A stretch of 8,535 nucleotides of DNA from Bacillota bacterium. GTDB lineage: Bacteria; Bacillota; UBA4882; UBA10575. Shown piece by piece: positions 6,585-8,535 of this stretch. The notes under the pieces are model-generated. The model saw only the letters and a list, made by a program, of their open reading frames with translations, did no database searches and was not told the origin of the DNA. The translations under genes and the position numbers were made by a program. Numbering within the stretch: position 1 is the stretch's first letter; every line of letters starts with the position of its first letter. The stretch is from contig JAAZDX010000024.1 in the NCBI GenBank assembly GCA_012512605.1, forward strand, positions 1 through 8,535. Reading direction: 5' to 3'.

Positions 6585-6623
6585 CGTCTAACCCCCAATC
6601 TTTCGCCTTCCCTCCCCGCAAGG

Positions 6624-7343
6624 TCATTGGCCACCTGGCCCTGGTTCTTCCGGCGTTTCTTCTTTTTCCTCAATTTCTATACGCATCTCAAGGGGGGTGG
6701 CTCCCCGCTGGGCTTCAAAGGTCTTTTGCTTTAGATCAAAACAAATCTCTTCCCCCAACAGTTCATCTTGGTCCATCAGCAGGTGGAAACCTCCGCTGAT
6801 CGTCAGCTTTTCTTCTTCATCACGGTAGCTGATGGTTTCACCGCTGCCGGTAAAATCCGCGTGTTCGATCCGGGGTGCTTCCGTAGCGATAAAGTTCTTC
6901 ACTTTCGTCTGTAAATACAAATTACCGCAAACCAGCCGGAGCCCCTCTTTAACCGCTTCTCCTTTTTCGTCGCGGCTTTCTTCCCGTTCCAAAACAACAT
7001 GCCCGGAAAATGTCCCGCTTTCCTCCGCTGTATTAAAACAAAACTGATCCCCGGTGACCTTCAGATCCTCGTGGGTTAAAAATACCTCGTCCCGGAAGAT
7101 GATCTCCCGCGAACCATCGTTCATCTCCCGGATCTCGGCTGCTTTAAACCGTAAGTAGGTCTCACCCTGAAAATACTCAAGCTTGATCCCTTCCATAAAT
7201 AAACGCTGCCCATCGGTATCGCCATAAAACCGCTCAATTCCCTTAAAGATCCCACGATCCGCCGCCATCAGCACCCCGCCGGCACGGAACACAATCATCA
7301 ACACCAGTAAACCCGTGACTATGTATCGCCTGCGGCTGCTCAT
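6624..7343 (-). CDS. lptA: LptA/OstA-like periplasmic LPS transport protein
   Basis: The 239-residue product begins with a basic stretch (SSRRR), a hydrophobic core at about residues 8-25 and a plausible signal peptidase site after LMA (residue 27), so it should be exported. The mature part consists of short beta-strands with OstA-like wording, such as EIIFRDEVFLTHEDLKVTGD (80-99), FSGHVVLE (112-119), FTGSGETISYR (164-174) and LTISGGFHLL (180-189). This fits the LptA beta-jellyroll that forms the bridge for lipopolysaccharide across the periplasm. The C-terminal tail is acidic and proline/glycine-rich (from about 222) and probably disordered. Its ATG overlaps the lptC TGA by 4 bases. No good Shine-Dalgarno lies at normal spacing, which favours translational coupling to lptC. 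Length is somewhat above that of the short proteobacterial LptA proteins. It could also be described as a second LptC/OstA-domain protein; the exact subfamily is less sure than the fold. Confidence 0.7.
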   Translation of the reverse strand: MSSRRRYIVTGLLVLMIVFRAGGVLMAADRGIFKGIERFYGDTDGQRLFMEGIKLEYFQGETYLRFKAAEIREMNDGSREIIFRDEVFLTHEDLKVTGDQFCFNTAEESGTFSGHVVLEREESRDEKGEAVKEGLRLVCGNLYLQTKVKNFIATEAPRIEHADFTGSGETISYRDEEEKLTISGGFHLLMDQDELLGEEICFDLKQKTFEAQRGATPLEMRIEIEEKEETPEEPGPGGQ

Positions 7344-7999
7344 ACTTCCAGTTCAACCTCCACATCACCTTTTAGTTCAAACCGGTCGTCCTTGGCATAA
7401 TAGGTGAAAATTTGCCCCCGCGACCGCTGCTTCCCTTGCACTACTTCCAAATCACCGGAGAAAAAATATTCCTCGGTTTCAAAGTCCCCTTCCAACTGGT
7501 TGGCTTGCAGCGCCAAACCTTCCTTCGCAAAGGAGAGCGGATGGGCGGACTCGATCTTTTTACGGTTCAAATCAAGCTTCAGACCCGCCGTCTGCAATCG
7601 TCCACCGTTAATCTCCCCCTGCACTTCAGTGAGGAGTAACACGTTTTGCTTCAGATCGAGCAGTGCGGTATCGGCATTGAACGCGAGGACACGGTCGTCT
7701 TCCTGGTAAAACCGGATATTTTCAATCCCGCGAAAGTTAACCGTCTTCCCATCGGTTGCCCGGAAGATCTCCGTAGCCTCGAGGGTCCAGATCCGTTTTG
7801 CCCCGTCCCATCCTTCATAACGACTGTTCAATAGGGTTATTCCTTGCTCAGTTGTTGGTCGCTGCTGGGAATCGAGGGTCCAATCCGGGCGCCAACTCAA
7901 ATAGAGTAAAACCGCGACCGCCAGTGCAAAAAGGAACATCACGAGCGTCCGCAATCTTTTCTTACCAAAAATCATTTTCTGCGCCCCACAGAAACTCAT
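7340..7999 (-). CDS. lptC: LptC-like LPS export protein, single-pass membrane anchor
   Basis: The 219-residue product has a basic N-terminus (GKKRLR), one membrane segment at about residues 18-35, then a soluble region of short beta-strands with the pattern typical of LptC/LptA/OstA beta-jellyrolls (YEGWDGAKRIWTLEATEI, FNADTALLDL, LQTAGLKLDL, LEGDFETEEYFFSGDL). In the Lpt pathway LptC sits in the inner membrane and passes lipopolysaccharide from the LptBFG transporter to LptA. The frame stays open upstream to 8224, but that extension overlaps the lptD end in another frame and is not membrane-protein-like, so I reject it. Two ATG codons, at 7999 and 7975, each have a GGGG Shine-Dalgarno-like run 8 bases upstream, because the start region is duplicated. 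The longer start is given; the shorter yields 211 residues. The stop overlaps the next ATG in an ATGA arrangement, so translation is probably coupled. No lptB ATPase gene is in the window. Confidence 0.75.
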   Translation of the reverse strand: MSFCGAQKMIFGKKRLRTLVMFLFALAVAVLLYLSWRPDWTLDSQQRPTTEQGITLLNSRYEGWDGAKRIWTLEATEIFRATDGKTVNFRGIENIRFYQEDDRVLAFNADTALLDLKQNVLLLTEVQGEINGGRLQTAGLKLDLNRKKIESAHPLSFAKEGLALQANQLEGDFETEEYFFSGDLEVVQGKQRSRGQIFTYYAKDDRFELKGDVEVELEV

Positions 8000-8017
8000 T
8001 TTACGCGCCCCAGAGAT
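7968..8017 (-). repeat. Imperfect 24-base tandem duplication over the lptD stop and lptC start
   Basis: Two copies with a 24-base period lie head to tail on the minus strand. Each contains TGGGGCGC, a few variable bases, then AAAATGA and a T run. Aligned over 26 positions, about 21 match. The period is eight codons, so the copies stay in frame and encode GARKMSF and then GAQKMIF. The first copy also carries the TAA stop of lptD; the corresponding bases differ in the second copy. The result is two in-frame lptC starts with the same ribosome-binding context. This is read directly from the sequence; how it arose (slippage or unequal recombination) is inference. Confidence 0.7.
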
Positions 8018-8535
8018 CAGCCCCTGTCCACATAAAACCTTGTTCTCCGGAGCCATACCCAAAACCTGCCTCTTTAAAGATCTTATACTGACACTGTACA
8101 ACATACTCTTGGCGGAGGAGATCGTACCCGAAGAACAACTCCCGGCAGTGCCAATCATAAGTGAGGCCCAACCGGACACGTTCAAAACCGTCCCCGAAAA
8201 AACTATACCGGAGGTTAAGATCACTTTGGAGCGTCGCAGTAAGCTGATTTTTTAGCGCCGCTTCCACTTCCAAAGTCTCCCACCGCCGATCCAGGAAATC
8301 GTAATCCGCATCTAAATACAAGTTATTCCCTTGTTCAGAATTGTATCTTAGCCGCGTCGTTAGATAAAGATTGGTATACTCCTGGGTGTTGAGGTTATAT
8401 GTGGCATTCAAACGAATCCTGCTATTGGGCAAGGGGGTTACCGTCACCGTGCCTTGCACCGGATACCATGGGTGTTCGACCTGGCTGAAGTTGTAACCAC
8501 CCGAAAGGTTCGCACTAACCAGCTGGCTATTGTAC
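8001..8535 (-). CDS. lptD: LptD/OstA-like outer-membrane LPS-assembly protein, C-terminal part (5' end outside window)
   Basis: The frame is open from the window edge to a TAA stop, giving the last 177 residues of a longer protein. A GTG codon at 8459 lies inside the open frame and has no reason to be the start. The visible part is rich in alternating polar and hydrophobic/aromatic stretches (for example RIRLNATYNL, LYLTTRLRYN, NLYLDADYDF, VRLGLTYDWH), as expected of amphipathic beta-strands in an outer-membrane barrel. Near the end, a DWHCRELFFGYD segment, then a strand ending in QCQYKIF and a glycine-rich tail ending GFMW, resemble the C-terminus of LptD/OstA proteins from diderm Firmicutes as I recall it. 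LptD inserts lipopolysaccharide into the outer leaflet. The lptC-like and lptA-like genes immediately downstream support the call. Its stop is one base from the upstream lptC start, so the genes are probably co-transcribed. The alternative is another outer-membrane barrel protein; the family call rests partly on context. Confidence 0.72.
   Translation of the reverse strand, partial: YNSQLVSANLSGGYNFSQVEHPWYPVQGTVTVTPLPNSRIRLNATYNLNTQEYTNLYLTTRLRYNSEQGNNLYLDADYDFLDRRWETLEVEAALKNQLTATLQSDLNLRYSFFGDGFERVRLGLTYDWHCRELFFGYDLLRQEYVVQCQYKIFKEAGFGYGSGEQGFMWTGADLWGA

Noticed and set aside
7340..8224. Longer LptC reading frame starting at 8224
   Set aside because: The extra 75 residues overlap the LptD C-terminus in another frame, and the overlapped LptD frame has clear barrel character. 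Good starts exist at 7999 and 7975.
1..8535. tRNA genes, CRISPR repeats, insertion sequences or attachment sites
   Set aside because: Scanned by eye on both strands; no cloverleaf with a TTCRA arm, no regular spaced repeats, no transposase frame or terminal inverted repeats were seen.

Overview
All convincing genes in this window lie on the minus strand, so the biological order runs from high to low coordinates. The set points to a Bacillota (Firmicutes) genome. A block of mtaB, a HIT protein, rpsU (bS21), nfeD and floA, in that order and orientation, matches the conserved mtaB-rpsU-yqeY-yqeZ(nfeD)-yqfA(floA) neighbourhood of Bacillus and Clostridia. Directly upstream sit genes for an outer-membrane lipopolysaccharide transport (Lpt) pathway: the C-terminal end of an LptD-like beta-barrel, an LptC-like protein and an LptA-like protein. 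Lpt genes joined to a Firmicutes core block suggest a diderm Firmicute (Limnochordia/Hydrogenispora-like, Halanaerobiales-like or Negativicutes-like). The exact lineage cannot be settled from the sequence alone.

Layout in transcription order: (1) 8535-8001, C-terminus of LptD/OstA-like protein, cut by the window edge; (2) 7999-7340, LptC-like, whose start region carries an imperfect 24-base tandem duplication with two equivalent start sites; (3) 7343-6624, LptA/OstA-like with a signal peptide, overlapping lptC by 4 bases; (4) 6584-5580, YhaM-like OB-fold plus HD-domain 3'-5' exoribonuclease; (5) 5492-4110, MtaB tRNA methylthiotransferase; (6) 4022-3678, HIT-family nucleotide hydrolase; (7) 3572-3390, ribosomal protein bS21, with its own strong promoter and a strong intrinsic terminator at about 3380-3341; (8) 3163-1808, NfeD membrane serine protease; (9) 1640-651, FloA flotillin-like scaffold; (10) 639-136, an unrecognised membrane-anchored acidic protein, followed by a second strong intrinsic terminator at 92-59.

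The window therefore holds two transcription units. The first runs from the envelope genes through RNA and translation genes (exoribonuclease, tRNA modification, bS21) to the terminator after rpsU, with an internal promoter for rpsU. The second is nfeD-floA-hypothetical, preceded by a possible ECF-sigma-like promoter and a 14-base palindrome. In Bacillus subtilis the equivalent nfeD-floA operon is controlled by the envelope-stress factor SigW.

No mobile element, CRISPR array, tRNA or rRNA was seen. No non-coding stretch exceeds 300 bases; the longest gap is 226 bases, between rpsU and nfeD. The most unusual points are the joining of Lpt genes to the mtaB-rpsU-nfeD-floA block, the duplicated lptC start region, the unknown third gene of the floA operon, and the regulatory sequences around rpsU and nfeD. 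I did not find clear evidence of a wholly new system.
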